Shown here piece after piece: positions 39,504-47,898 of a stretch of 50,018 bases of DNA. The notes beneath the pieces were generated by a model. That model was not told where the DNA came from and ran no database searches. It saw only the letters and a program-made list of their open reading frames with translations. Positions within the stretch are counted from its first letter, which is position 1. Each line of letters begins with the position of its first letter. Source of the stretch: Streptomyces alanosinicus (GTDB lineage Bacteria; Actinomycetota; Actinomycetes; Streptomycetales; Streptomycetaceae); contig NZ_BMVG01000049.1 in the NCBI RefSeq assembly GCF_014650595.1, forward strand, positions 1 through 50,018, in the 5' to 3' direction. The position numbers were made by a program, and so were the translations under genes.

Positions 39504-39531
39504 CCGTACCGGAGAGCGCTCCCCGGTACGG
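39504..39531. promoter_or_regulatory. palindromic operator upstream of TetR gene
   Basis: CCGTACCGG (39504-39512) and CCGGTACGG (39523-39531) form perfect 9-bp arms around a 10-base spacer that itself contains AGCGCT. Location just upstream of the TetR start suits autorepression. Confidence 0.75.
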
Positions 39532-39606
39532 ATGCTACCGCCGATCGATGACACAGAACCTTGCTGACGGGGTGGGCGCGGGGCTCGGCGAGGCCGGGAC
39601 CGACGT

Positions 39607-40812
39607 CTACCAGCGCACCGGCAGCCCTCGCAGGCTCCGCATGAGACTGGTGCGCCACTGCGGTGTGCCGTCACCGTCGAAGGCCAGGCGAGGGAAGCGG
39701 TCCAGCAGGATGCGCAGCGCCAGGGTCGCCTCCAGGCGGGCCAGCGGGGCGCCCAGGCAGTGGTGCAGACCGTGCCCGAAGGCGAGGTGGGCGCGGGTCG
39801 CGGCCGGATCGCGGCGGATGTCGAACCGCTCCGGGGCGGGGAAGCGCGCGGGGTCGCGGTTCGCGGCGGCGATGGAGAGCACGACACGCGCGCCCGCCGG
39901 TATCCGGGCGCCGCCGAGGGTGATCGGTTCGGCGGTGTAGCGGTAGGTGCCCGCCGGTGCGGGCGACTCGAAGCGGAGCGTCTCCTCCACGGCTCCCTTC
40001 AGCAACTCGGGGTCGGCGCGGAGAGCGGCGAGCTGCCCGGGATGGCCGAGCAGCAGGTGGACGGCGTTGGCGATGAGGTTGACGGTGGTCTCGTGCCCTG
40101 CGACGAGCAGCAGGAAGGCCATGCCGAGCAGTTCCTCCGGGGTGAGCCGGTCGGCGCCGTCCCCGTCGTGGGTGCGGACCAGGGCATGCAGCAGATCGCT
40201 CTCCGCCGCGTCCCGCAGTCGCCGTTTCTCCTCCGCCAACCCGGCGAGGTACGCGGCCATCTCCTGCATGGCGCGGGTGGACTGCTCCGGGTCGTCGAGG
40301 ACGACCACCTTCGTGGACCACGCTCGGAAGGCAGCCCGGTCCGCCTCTGGCACGCCGAGCAGCTCGCAGATGATCGTGAGCGGCAGCGGATAGGCGTACG
40401 CGGTCACAAGATCGGCACGGCCGTCGGCGACCACGGCGTCCAGGAGTGCCCCGGCCGCCTCCTCGACACGGGGACGCAGCGCCTGGACGCGGCGCGCGGT
40501 GAACTCGCGCGCCACCAGTGTCCGCAGGCGGGTGTGATCGGGCGGATCGACCTGGAGCATGTTGCGGCCCACGGCGTACAGCCCGTCGTCCTCGAAGTCG
40601 GCGGAGTGCCGCACGTCATTGCGCAGCCTGGGGTCGGCGAACGCGGCGCGCACCTCCTCGTGCCCGACCACCAGCCACGACTCGTCCCCGGTGGGGAATC
40701 GCACGTAGTGGACAGGCCCGCGCGAGCGCAGCGCGGTGAAGGCGGAGTAGGGATCGGCGGTGAAGTCGTCAGTGAGGTCGGCGAGTTGGACGGTGGGGTG
40801 CTGTGTGCGCAT
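39607..40812 (-). CDS. cytochrome P450
   Basis: 401 residues from ATG 40810-40812. Hallmarks: oxygen-binding I-helix AGHETT (238-243), K-helix EETLR (276-280) and heme loop FGHGLHHCLGAPLAR with the axial Cys at 352. Length and motifs fit soluble actinobacterial class I P450s (CYP105/CYP107-like), which hydroxylate or epoxidise secondary metabolites or xenobiotics using ferredoxin. No ferredoxin gene is adjacent. The promoter region contains an imperfect inverted repeat resembling the TetR-site core. Confidence 0.95.
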   Translation of the reverse strand: MRTQHPTVQLADLTDDFTADPYSAFTALRSRGPVHYVRFPTGDESWLVVGHEEVRAAFADPRLRNDVRHSADFEDDGLYAVGRNMLQVDPPDHTRLRTLVAREFTARRVQALRPRVEEAAGALLDAVVADGRADLVTAYAYPLPLTIICELLGVPEADRAAFRAWSTKVVVLDDPEQSTRAMQEMAAYLAGLAEEKRRLRDAAESDLLHALVRTHDGDGADRLTPEELLGMAFLLLVAGHETTVNLIANAVHLLLGHPGQLAALRADPELLKGAVEETLRFESPAPAGTYRYTAEPITLGGARIPAGARVVLSIAAANRDPARFPAPERFDIRRDPAATRAHLAFGHGLHHCLGAPLARLEATLALRILLDRFPRLAFDGDGTPQWRTSLMRSLRGLPVRW

Positions 40813-40835
40813 CGGCGACTCCCGGACAAAAGTGG

Positions 40836-40892
40836 GGACGGTTCCCCGTTTAGATGTCGGGAGTGACCCTAACACGAACCGGGGAACGGTCC
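40836..40892. promoter_or_regulatory. imperfect inverted repeat upstream of P450 gene
   Basis: GGACGGTTCCCCGTT (40836-40850) and AACCGGGGAACGGTCC (40877-40892) are near-complements with a 26-base centre. Each half contains a GTTCCCC/GGGGAAC core, partly like the CCCCGGTAC core at the TetR gene. Candidate operator for the downstream TetR regulator. Confidence 0.5.
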
Positions 40893-41061
40893 TCGTTTTG
40901 GTCTTCGAGAGCAATCTCCCTCCCAGATGCCGAACGACCCGTGCGACCCCGCCGCCCCGCCCGCAGGAGCCGACCCGCATCTCGCTCGCGGTTGGCTGCG
41001 GCCGACTGGGGCGTCCACCGGATCACCGGCACGGAGGGCTGCCGGCCTGTCGTCCCTGAGG

Positions 41062-41756
41062 ACCGCCGTAGACAGGTTGGATCTCGATCATCTCGACGCG
41101 GTGGTCTACAACGCAGGGGTCGCGCTCGACGACCCGCCGCGTCGGGAGACCGGGGACGGCCACGAGCTGGTGTTCGGCACCAACCACCTCGGCCACTTCG
41201 CGCTCACCCGGTGGCTGCCCCTCTGCTGTCCGTGGCGCCGGCCGGCCGCATCGTGACAGTGGGAAGCTTCGCGGCACGGTCCGGTCCGAGCGACTGGACC
41301 TGGAGGATCCACAGTCCACCCTGGACTACCGGCCCAAGCGCGCCTACGGCCGATCGAAGCTGGCGCAGATGTGCTTCGGCTTCGAACTCGATCGCCAACT
41401 GCGGGCGGTCGGCAGCACGGTGGTCAGTGTGGTGGCCCACCCCGGCGGCGCACTGGACTCCCTCACCCCGTCCCACCCGCCGGAGCGCGTGCCAACCCGC
41501 AGCGAGCGGCAACACGCCCTAGCCCGCCGGGCTCTTGGTGCAGGGCAAGGACGCCGGAGCATGGCCCGCCGTCCGTGCCGCCCTCCGCCCGGAGGTACAG
41601 GGAGGGCGCCTGTCGGGACCGAGGGTCTTGGGTCTGCGTGGCACACCACGACGCGAGCCCGTCCGCTCTCATATGACCGATCCGGCCGTCGCCGCTCGAC
41701 TTTGGGCCGCCAGCGGTGAGCTGATCGACACCGATCCGCACCTCGGCTTCCGATAG
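41062..41756 (+). pseudogene. decayed short-chain dehydrogenase/reductase
   Basis: Plus-strand frames in sequence give LDLDHLDAVVYNAGVALDDP and GHELVFGTNHLGHFALTRWL (the NNAG and N-x-L-G strand), then PAGRIVTVGSFAARS, then LDYRPKRAYGRSKLAQMCFG (active-site YxxxK) and FELDRQLRAVGSTVVSVVAHPGG, then VQGKDAGAWPAVRAALRPEV to stop 41754-41756. Frame changes occur near 41222, 41275 and 41530. The N-terminal glycine-rich NAD(P) motif is missing. The parent resembled retinol-dehydrogenase-like SDRs. Confidence 0.85.
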
Positions 41757-41926
41757 GCGCGGAAGGCGCACCCAGAAGCGTCGACTCCACCTCTCAGATG
41801 CTCGGCCGTGCCGTCGCCGCACACCCGGCGACACCCGTCGCGGCACGTGGGGCACACGGGGCTGACCCCTTGCCGACCGGTGGCCGTGCCCGCGCGGCCC
41901 GGCCACCGGTGATGCGTACGACGCGT

Positions 41927-43651
41927 CTACGGGGCCATCTCGTACGCGCCGGACAGCGACTGGACCAGCTGCCAGACCCGCTCCGTGCGTGCCTCGTCGA
42001 CGACCGGCCGCCGGATCGAACCCAGCGCCCACTCCTGCTGCTGTTCGGTCGCCGAGTCCTTGCCGTGCAGTTCGACGGCGTGCGCGGAGAAGTCCCGCAC
42101 GAGGACGGCGAAGAGTTCGTCCAGCACGTCCTCGTCGAGGCCGGTCAGGGCGGCCTGCTCCAGGACGAGCTGCCCGTGCACGACCAGGGCGAAGAGCTGA
42201 CCGACCGCGAGGACCAGGTCGAGGTCACGGCTCTGCTCCGCGTCGGGAGCGGCCGTGGCGACGAACTCACAGAGTGCGTCGGCCTGTTCGCGGAAGCGGG
42301 TCACGTTGGGAAGGTGCGCGTACGCGTCGTAGGCGGGTCGCCAGTCGTGGAAGCGCACCGAGCCGAGGCCGCGGGCCGGCCCCTGCCGGAACAGGAAGTC
42401 GTCGTCGGCCGCGTCGAGGCGGGTCGGCACGGCGGGGTACTCGGCCGGGTCGAGGAGGTGGCTGCGCATGAACTTCAGGATCAGCGCCAGGTTGACGTGG
42501 ACCGTGCCCTCCAGCTTCGGCAGGCCACGGATCTCCACGGCCGCCTGGGCGAAGTAGTTGTCCTTCTCGAAGCCCTTGGCGGCGATGACGTCCCACATCA
42601 GGTCGATGACCTTCTCGCCCTCCGTGGTCACCTTCATCTTCGTCATCGGGTTGAAGAGCAGGTAGCGGCGGTCGTCCGGGCCGGCGGAGCGGAAGTAGTC
42701 CACAGCGCGGTCGCTGAACGACTTCATGCCGACGAGCCTGACGTACGCGTCGGTCAGCTCGCGCCGCACGTGCGGGAAGGCGGTGACGGGGCGGCCGTAG
42801 AGGATGCGGTTGTGGGCGTGGGTGACGGCCTCGTACATCGCGTGCTCGCAGATGCCGATCGAGGCGGTGCACAGGTTGAACTTGCCGACGTTGACGGTGT
42901 TGAGGGCGGCGTCGAAGGCGGCGCGGCCGGTGTGCAGGACGTCCTCGGCCGCTACGGGGTAGTCCTCAAGCCGGAACTCGCTGACGAACTTCGAGGAGTC
43001 GACGACGTTCTTGACCAGGTGATAGGCCGGGTGACGGCTGTCGGCGGCGAAGAACACGTAGCCGTCGGGGCCCTCGACGTCGCTGCGGCGGCCGAAGACG
43101 GAGACGAGTCCGGCGGCGTTGCCGTTGCCGATGTAGTACTTGGAGCCGGTGGCGCGGAAGCCGCCGTTGCCGTCCGGTTCGAGCAGCATGTCGGTGGAGT
43201 AGATGTCGGCGCCGTGGGTCTTCTCGGAGAGGCCGAACGCGAACACCTCTCCCTGGGTGAGGAGTTCGGCGGCGCGGGCGCGGGCGGCGGCGTTGTCGCT
43301 CTGCCAGACCGGGCCGAGGCCGAGGATGGTGACCTGCCAGGCGTACCAGTAGTCGAGGCCGTAGAAGCCCAGGATCTCGTTGAGTGCGGCGATCCGGGCG
43401 GTGTCCCACCGCTTGTCCGGTTCGCCCTCGCCCTCGGCGGACGACGGCGTCAGGAAGGTGGCGAACAGGTTCTCCTTGGCCGCGAAGGCGAGGAAGTCGC
43501 CGAGCCAGGCGCGGGTGCGGTAGTCCTCGATCAGCCGGCGCTTCCCGCGCTCCTCGAACCAGTCGACGGTGGCACGCAGCAGGCGGCGTGTCTCGTGGTC
43601 GAAGTGCGCGGGGTCGTAGGTGCGCGGGTTGAACAGCAGCTGGTCGGCCAT
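41927..43651 (-). CDS. acyl-CoA dehydrogenase/oxidase-family flavoenzyme
   Basis: 574 residues from ATG 43649-43651. The middle domain has EVFAFGLSEKTHGADIYSTDM and FRATGSKYYIGNGNAAGLVSVFGRR, the FAD/substrate-binding pattern of acyl-CoA dehydrogenases. The helical C-terminal domain (IGICEHAMYEAVTHAHNRIL, EIRGLPKLEGTVHVNLALIL) is longer than usual, closer to acyl-CoA oxidase-size proteins. It probably oxidises an acyl-CoA, reoxidised by ETF or oxygen. It is upstream of a repeat-filled gap and a PadR-type gene on the same strand. The 170 bp after its stop (41757-41926) hold no obvious feature. Confidence 0.9.
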   Translation of the reverse strand: MADQLLFNPRTYDPAHFDHETRRLLRATVDWFEERGKRRLIEDYRTRAWLGDFLAFAAKENLFATFLTPSSAEGEGEPDKRWDTARIAALNEILGFYGLDYWYAWQVTILGLGPVWQSDNAAARARAAELLTQGEVFAFGLSEKTHGADIYSTDMLLEPDGNGGFRATGSKYYIGNGNAAGLVSVFGRRSDVEGPDGYVFFAADSRHPAYHLVKNVVDSSKFVSEFRLEDYPVAAEDVLHTGRAAFDAALNTVNVGKFNLCTASIGICEHAMYEAVTHAHNRILYGRPVTAFPHVRRELTDAYVRLVGMKSFSDRAVDYFRSAGPDDRRYLLFNPMTKMKVTTEGEKVIDLMWDVIAAKGFEKDNYFAQAAVEIRGLPKLEGTVHVNLALILKFMRSHLLDPAEYPAVPTRLDAADDDFLFRQGPARGLGSVRFHDWRPAYDAYAHLPNVTRFREQADALCEFVATAAPDAEQSRDLDLVLAVGQLFALVVHGQLVLEQAALTGLDEDVLDELFAVLVRDFSAHAVELHGKDSATEQQQEWALGSIRRPVVDEARTERVWQLVQSLSGAYEMAP

Positions 43652-43697
43652 GGGATGACGCCTTTCGGCTGGTGGGCGGGTGGGAAACGGGAGGCCG

Positions 43698-43785
43698 GCC
43701 TGACAGCTGGACGGCTGGACGGCTGGACGGCCTGACAGCTGGACGGCTGGACGGCCTGACAGCTGGGCGGCTTGACGGCTGGACG
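43698..43785. repeat. tandem repeat of 24-32-bp units
   Basis: Three units start GCCTGACAGCTGG (43698, 43730 and 43754), lengths 32, 24 and 32 bp, themselves built of an 8-base CTGGACGG motif. The third copy has three substitutions. The array fills the 171-bp gap upstream of the acyl-CoA dehydrogenase. Slippage-prone satellite; the dyad in CAGCTG could also form small stems. Confidence 0.85.
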
Positions 43786-43822
43786 CCCGGATCGTGCGGA
43801 CCGGCGGCGGATGCGGCGGCGA

Positions 43823-44395
43823 TCAGCGGCCCGGACCGAACCGGGCCAGCGTGGCGAGCACGTCGTCCAGCCAGCCGATCATCATCCGCTCGTACGCGAT
43901 GCCGCCGCGCAGGACGACGTGCTGGAGCTCTCGCTCCGCGTCGAGCGGCGTCTTCGGACCGGCCGTGTCCGCTCCGGGTGCCATGAAGTCGCGCGCCTCT
44001 CCTGCGAGATAGTGCGCCAGCCGGTCCCGGTGCGCCTGGCGGTGCCGCTCCACCTCGCGGATCAGGGCGGCCGGGTCGTCGAAGGCGGCGCCGCGGATCT
44101 TCACGGCCAGGTCGTGGCGGACGCTCTCCGGTTCGATCGGATCCTGCAGCCAGGAGGACAGCGCGGCCCGGCCGAGGTCGGCGACGGAGTACTCCTTCTT
44201 GTCCGGCCGCCCCTGCTGCGGGACGTCCCTGACGACGACCCAACCGTCGTTCTCCATGCGCTTGAGCACGCGGTAGATCTGCTGGTGGGTGGCGGTCCAG
44301 AAGTAGCCGATGGACCGCTCGAAGCGCCGGGCCAGCTCGTAGCCGGATCCCGGCTTCTCCAAAAGCGACACCAGGATCGCGTGTTCGAGCGCCAT
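43823..44395 (-). CDS. PadR-family transcriptional regulator
   Basis: 190 residues from ATG 44393-44395. The start MALEHAILVSLLEKPGSGYELARRFERSIGYFWTATHQQIYRVLKRMENDGWV is the PadR winged helix, including the conserved Tyr/Trp residues. The C-terminal domain (Vir_C_2-like, LAVKIRGAAFDDPAALIREVERHRQAH) mediates dimerisation. The 22-bp dyad immediately upstream is a classic PadR operator. It precedes the acyl-CoA dehydrogenase gene on the same strand and probably regulates it. Confidence 0.92.
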   Translation of the reverse strand: MALEHAILVSLLEKPGSGYELARRFERSIGYFWTATHQQIYRVLKRMENDGWVVVRDVPQQGRPDKKEYSVADLGRAALSSWLQDPIEPESVRHDLAVKIRGAAFDDPAALIREVERHRQAHRDRLAHYLAGEARDFMAPGADTAGPKTPLDAERELQHVVLRGGIAYERMMIGWLDDVLATLARFGPGR

Positions 44396-44407
44396 GCCGC
44401 CGATCCT

Positions 44408-44429
44408 GCTATGCAACTCGTTGCATAGC
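44408..44429. promoter_or_regulatory. PadR operator dyad ATGCAA-N4-TTGCAT
   Basis: GCTATGCAA (44408-44416) and TTGCATAGC (44421-44429) are perfect complements around CTCG. The ATGCAA...TTGCAT core is the known style of PadR operators (ATGT-N8-ACAT-like). It begins 13 bp upstream of the PadR-type start, consistent with autorepression. Confidence 0.8.
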
Positions 44430-44504
44430 AAGCCTGGCCCGCTCCGATGCGACGCGGCTCACCCCGACACCATCCCAAGGGCGGACGCCTGAAAGACAGA
44501 CGCT

Positions 44505-46166
44505 TCAAGGACAGACGTAGGTGAAGCTTGCCTCCGCCTCCATCGGGGCCGGCCGGTGCGCGATCCTCAGGCGGGCGGTACCCCGGAAGCGGCCCGGCCC
44601 GCGGACCGTCCAGCGCAGATGCACCCTGACCCGGCGTTCACCGCGGTGGGCGGTGCGGACCAGCTCGCCCGAGTCCTGACCGTCCGCGCGCAGCCACCGG
44701 TAGGTGACGGGGCCGCCGTGTCCGTCGGTGGTGATGACACCGATCAGGTCGGCCGTCTGACCGCAGTGCAACGGCCCGGCGGGGGCCTGGACACGGACAG
44801 CGACGACCGCGGGAGCGGGGGCCGGGCGCAGCAGCAGCCAGAGCAGGACGACGGCGATCGCGACGATGGCCGTGGTGACGGCCGTGGTGACGATCCAGCC
44901 CCGTCGTCCACGCCGCGAGCGGGGGGAGGCGGGAACCGATGCCTCGGTCCGCCATCGGGCACGCAGGACGTCCTGCTCCTCCACAGGGACCCCGGGCCCG
45001 AACCGGAGCAGGATCCCGCCGGAGTCCTCCCCTGCCGCCACCGGCGGCAAGGTGACTCGGTTGCGCTTGCCGAGGACGGTCGCCTGGGTGTCCGGGGCGG
45101 TGGAACGGCGAGCGCGGCCGACCGTGGTGAGCTGGTCGGCGATGGCTGGTGGGTGAGGTCCGGGGGCGACCAGGAGGGCTTGTGGGTCCGGGCCTGCGGA
45201 GCGGTGGGCGTGGGCCACCGTGGCGGGTTGGCCGGCGGTGGCTGAAGGCCGGGACGAGCGGTCGGGTGCGGCAGCAGGGTCTTCGGGGGCGGTGGGGCGT
45301 GGGGCAGGGTCGGTTGTGGTCAGCGCCTGGTGAGAATCTGTCCGTGGAGCCTGGCGACCGGGGGCCACTGCGGCGGACGGTTGCGGTGTCTTCGGCGGCG
45401 CGAACTCCGGGGTCACCGCGGCCGTCGCCGCGCGGAGCGCCGTGCGGCGCAGGAAGTCCGCCGGAAGCGCCGCGCGTCCGGCCACCAGTTCTGCTCGGGC
45501 CGCCGCCAGCCCCTCCGACTCGGCGGTGTCGGAGCAGCGGGCGAACAGGTCCGCCGCGGGGGTTCCGGGCTGTGTCCAGGCGGCGCCGAGGGTGCGGGCC
45601 AGGGCGGCCCAGGCAGTGGTGGCGACTGCCTGGCGGTCGGCGTGCGGCGTGTCGCCCGGCACCGGTACGGCGGCCGCGTCGCCCAGCACCATGCCCAGCT
45701 CCGCCTCGGCCAGTAGGGCGACCCCGTCCGGGGCGATCACGACGGTGTCGGGGCCGAGTGAGCCGTGGGTCAGGCCTGCTGTGTGCAGGGCGAGGAGGGT
45801 CTGCGCGGTCTCGTTGAGGATGCTGGCCACGCTGCCCGCGTCCGGGCGAGGACCGTTCGCCGACGACAGCACGTCGGCCAGGGTGGGGGCCGGTGGCCGG
45901 GCCGTGAGCAGCCACACCTCACCGGTCTCGGCCACGAGGTCGACCGTGCCGAGCAGTCCGGGCAGCCTGAGCCGCGCCGTGGCGAGCACCACGGCCGCCA
46001 GGCGCTCGCGTGTGCCCTCGGGCGCCAGCAGGGCTCGGTCGACGCGCAGCGCGCCGAGGGTGCGCTCGCCGGACCGCGCGGGGAGCAGGGCGTGCCAGGT
46101 GCCGTGGCGTGTGTGCCGTGACCAGCCGGACAGGGGCCGGCCGGCCACTGTGGTGGCTGTCGTCAT
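44505..46166 (-). CDS. transmembrane pseudokinase-like protein
   Basis: 553 residues from ATG 46164-46166. The N-terminal 240 residues follow a protein-kinase C-lobe pattern (LNETAQTLLALHTAGLTHGSLGPDTVVIAPDGVALLAEAELG), but the catalytic HRD is HGS and DFG is AEL-like, so it should not phosphorylate. A long Pro/Ala/Thr linker follows, then one membrane helix (about 423-446, GWIVTTAVTTAIVAIAVVLL) and an outside domain of about 105 residues with two Cys and an Ig-like beta pattern (VTYRWLRADGQDSGELV). It is the last gene of the kinase operon, 127 bp after the active kinase. It could be an allosteric partner or substrate sensor of that kinase. Confidence 0.8.
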   Translation of the reverse strand: MTTATTVAGRPLSGWSRHTRHGTWHALLPARSGERTLGALRVDRALLAPEGTRERLAAVVLATARLRLPGLLGTVDLVAETGEVWLLTARPPAPTLADVLSSANGPRPDAGSVASILNETAQTLLALHTAGLTHGSLGPDTVVIAPDGVALLAEAELGMVLGDAAAVPVPGDTPHADRQAVATTAWAALARTLGAAWTQPGTPAADLFARCSDTAESEGLAAARAELVAGRAALPADFLRRTALRAATAAVTPEFAPPKTPQPSAAVAPGRQAPRTDSHQALTTTDPAPRPTAPEDPAAAPDRSSRPSATAGQPATVAHAHRSAGPDPQALLVAPGPHPPAIADQLTTVGRARRSTAPDTQATVLGKRNRVTLPPVAAGEDSGGILLRFGPGVPVEEQDVLRARWRTEASVPASPRSRRGRRGWIVTTAVTTAIVAIAVVLLWLLLRPAPAPAVVAVRVQAPAGPLHCGQTADLIGVITTDGHGGPVTYRWLRADGQDSGELVRTAHRGERRVRVHLRWTVRGPGRFRGTARLRIAHRPAPMEAEASFTYVCP

Positions 46167-46217
46167 GTCGATCCGTTCTCGTCGCGGCGGGGAGTGGCTC
46201 TCGGGTCCCTCAGGCCC

Positions 46218-46280
46218 CTCGGGTCTCTCGGGTCTCTCGGGTCTCTCGGGTCTCTCGGGTCTCTCGGGTCTCTCGGGTCT
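46218..46280. repeat. seven perfect copies of a 9-bp tandem repeat between kinase genes
   Basis: CTCGGGTCT repeats seven times without error (46218-46280), with two degenerate copies just upstream from 46199. It lies in the 127-bp gap between the kinase stop and the pseudokinase start. On the minus strand it would put a GAGACCCGA-rich spacer just before the downstream start. Copy number probably varies between strains. Confidence 0.9.
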
Positions 46281-46293
46281 CTCGGGAGCGTGG

Positions 46294-47898
46294 TCAGCAC
46301 GGCGGTGCGTCCACGGAGGCCGTCTGGGGACCGTTCGCTGCCGCCGGGTCGCTGCTGAGTGTGACGTCCCAGGTCCCCCGGCACGGGTGGTTGGAGAAAT
46401 CGGCCTCGAAGGTCAGGTCGTACCGCGTGCTCCCGGACAGGGGCTGGGACTGGGAGCCGTACGCGTCGGCGGGTGTGTCGACGTAGTAGTTCGCGGTGAC
46501 GGTCAGCGGACCGGTGCCCGTCGTCTCGACCGTCACCGCCGCGATGAGCGTGCCGGGTCTCTGTCCACGCTGCCAGGAGCCGATGGTGAGGGTGACCGTG
46601 CCGGGGGTGGCCGCGCTCGGGGACGCGGTGGCCGGCGGCTCGGCAGTCGGGGTCGTCGCTGCGGACGGGCTCGCCGTGGACGGGCTCGGCGAGGTCGGGG
46701 GTGGCGGCGAGGAAGACGGGCTGCCGGAGGGCGTGACGGAGGGCGGCACGTCGGCCGTGGGCGACGGGGCGACGGTCGGCGAGGTGGATGCGGACGGTGA
46801 ACTGCCCGACCCCGTAGGCGAGTTGACCGGCGAAGGGGTGGAACTCGCCACCGTCGTCGATGTCTCGTGCGGGCGGCCCGACGCGTACGTCGCTCCGCCC
46901 GCGACGACCACCAGCGCGGCCACCCCACCGGTCGCCACCTTCCATCCCCCGCGTTTCAGCCGGCCCAGCAGGGTCAGCGCACTGGCCGAGCCCTCAAGGG
47001 TCGCGGTCGTGGTGAACGGGAACAGCAGGGCGAGCAGCGCGGCGAGTTCGGCCAGCCGGCGACGGCCACGCTCCTCCCAGCCGGCGCCGTAGCCCTCCGT
47101 GGCGGACCGTTCCAGCTCGGCGAGGAACGTCTCGATGCCGGGCCGGTCCACCGGGTCTTTCGCCAGGCCCGCGCGCAGCAGCGCACGCACCGGCGCGGGT
47201 ACGTCGTCCAGCGGGGCCGGTGCGCGCAGGTGCTGCAGGCGCAGCGCGGTCACGTCGTCGCCGGGGAACGGCCGCCGGCCGGTCAGGCACTCGAAGAACA
47301 CCACGGACGCCGCGTAGACGTCGGCCGCCGGGCCGGCGGGCTCGCCGTTCCACTGCTCCGGCGCCATATAGGCGGGCGTGCCCGTGGCGTCGGTCTCCCG
47401 GCCGCTGCGCACCGCGATGCCGAAGTCGGCGAGCGTGCTGGTGCCGTCGGCGAGGACCAGGACGTTCTCCGGTTTGTAGTCGCGGTGTACCACTCCGGCC
47501 GTGTGGGCCGCGCCCAGCCCCAGAAGGGAGCCCTTGAGCAGGACGAGCGCGGCCTCGGGGCCGGTCGCCCCGTGCCGGCGCAGCAGTTGGCGCAGGCTGA
47601 TGCCGTCCACCGCCTCCATCACGATCGCGGCACCGGCGCGTGCCTCGACGTACTCGTACAGCCGCACCACGCAGGGGTGCCGGAGCTCGCCGAGCAGCCG
47701 GGCCTCGGCGCGGAAGCGGGCCAGGAACTCCCGGTCCGCGCGCAGGCGTTCGCTCAGATACTTGACGGCGACGGGTACGCCGGTCGCGGTGTGCCGGGCG
47801 AGGACGACCCGGCCGCCGGCTCCCTCTCCGAGCGTGCGGACGGCCGCGTAGCCGGGGACGGCCCAGCCGCCGTCGGGGGTGTGCGTGTCCTGGGTCAT
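46294..47898 (-). CDS. transmembrane Ser/Thr protein kinase (PknB-type)
   Basis: 534 residues from ATG 47896-47898, ATGA overlap with the upstream gene. Kinase domain about 15-280: P-loop LGEGAGGRVVLARHTATG, ATP Lys46 in VAVKYL, catalytic VHRDYKPENV (His138-Arg-Asp140), ADFG (157-160) and APEQW (179-183), all intact. A membrane helix (VATGGVAALVVVAGGATYA) follows near residue 325, then a Ser/Pro/Thr-rich stalk of about 100 residues and a C-terminal beta-rich outside domain with Cys near NHPCRGTWDV and DAPPC. No PASTA repeats, so it does not sense muropeptides in the usual way. It is coupled to an FHA protein that can read its phosphothreonines. Confidence 0.93.
   Translation of the reverse strand: MTQDTHTPDGGWAVPGYAAVRTLGEGAGGRVVLARHTATGVPVAVKYLSERLRADREFLARFRAEARLLGELRHPCVVRLYEYVEARAGAAIVMEAVDGISLRQLLRRHGATGPEAALVLLKGSLLGLGAAHTAGVVHRDYKPENVLVLADGTSTLADFGIAVRSGRETDATGTPAYMAPEQWNGEPAGPAADVYAASVVFFECLTGRRPFPGDDVTALRLQHLRAPAPLDDVPAPVRALLRAGLAKDPVDRPGIETFLAELERSATEGYGAGWEERGRRRLAELAALLALLFPFTTTATLEGSASALTLLGRLKRGGWKVATGGVAALVVVAGGATYASGRPHETSTTVASSTPSPVNSPTGSGSSPSASTSPTVAPSPTADVPPSVTPSGSPSSSPPPPTSPSPSTASPSAATTPTAEPPATASPSAATPGTVTLTIGSWQRGQRPGTLIAAVTVETTGTGPLTVTANYYVDTPADAYGSQSQPLSGSTRYDLTFEADFSNHPCRGTWDVTLSSDPAAANGPQTASVDAPPC

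Noticed and set aside
41927..43735. Long plus-strand frame opposite the acyl-CoA dehydrogenase.
   Set aside because: Antisense shadow: composition is Val/Gly/Glu/Arg-rich without motifs, whereas the minus frame has a full enzyme.
43698..43785. Three 24-32-bp repeats considered as CRISPR or integron sites.
   Set aside because: Copies are adjacent and built from an 8-base motif; no unique spacers.
46218..46280. Repeat array considered as CRISPR.
   Set aside because: Units are 9 bp, contiguous, with no spacers and no cas genes.
46496..47092. Plus-strand frame opposite the kinase stalk, rich in Val/Gly.
   Set aside because: Mirror of the Ser/Pro/Thr-rich linker of the kinase; no independent signals.
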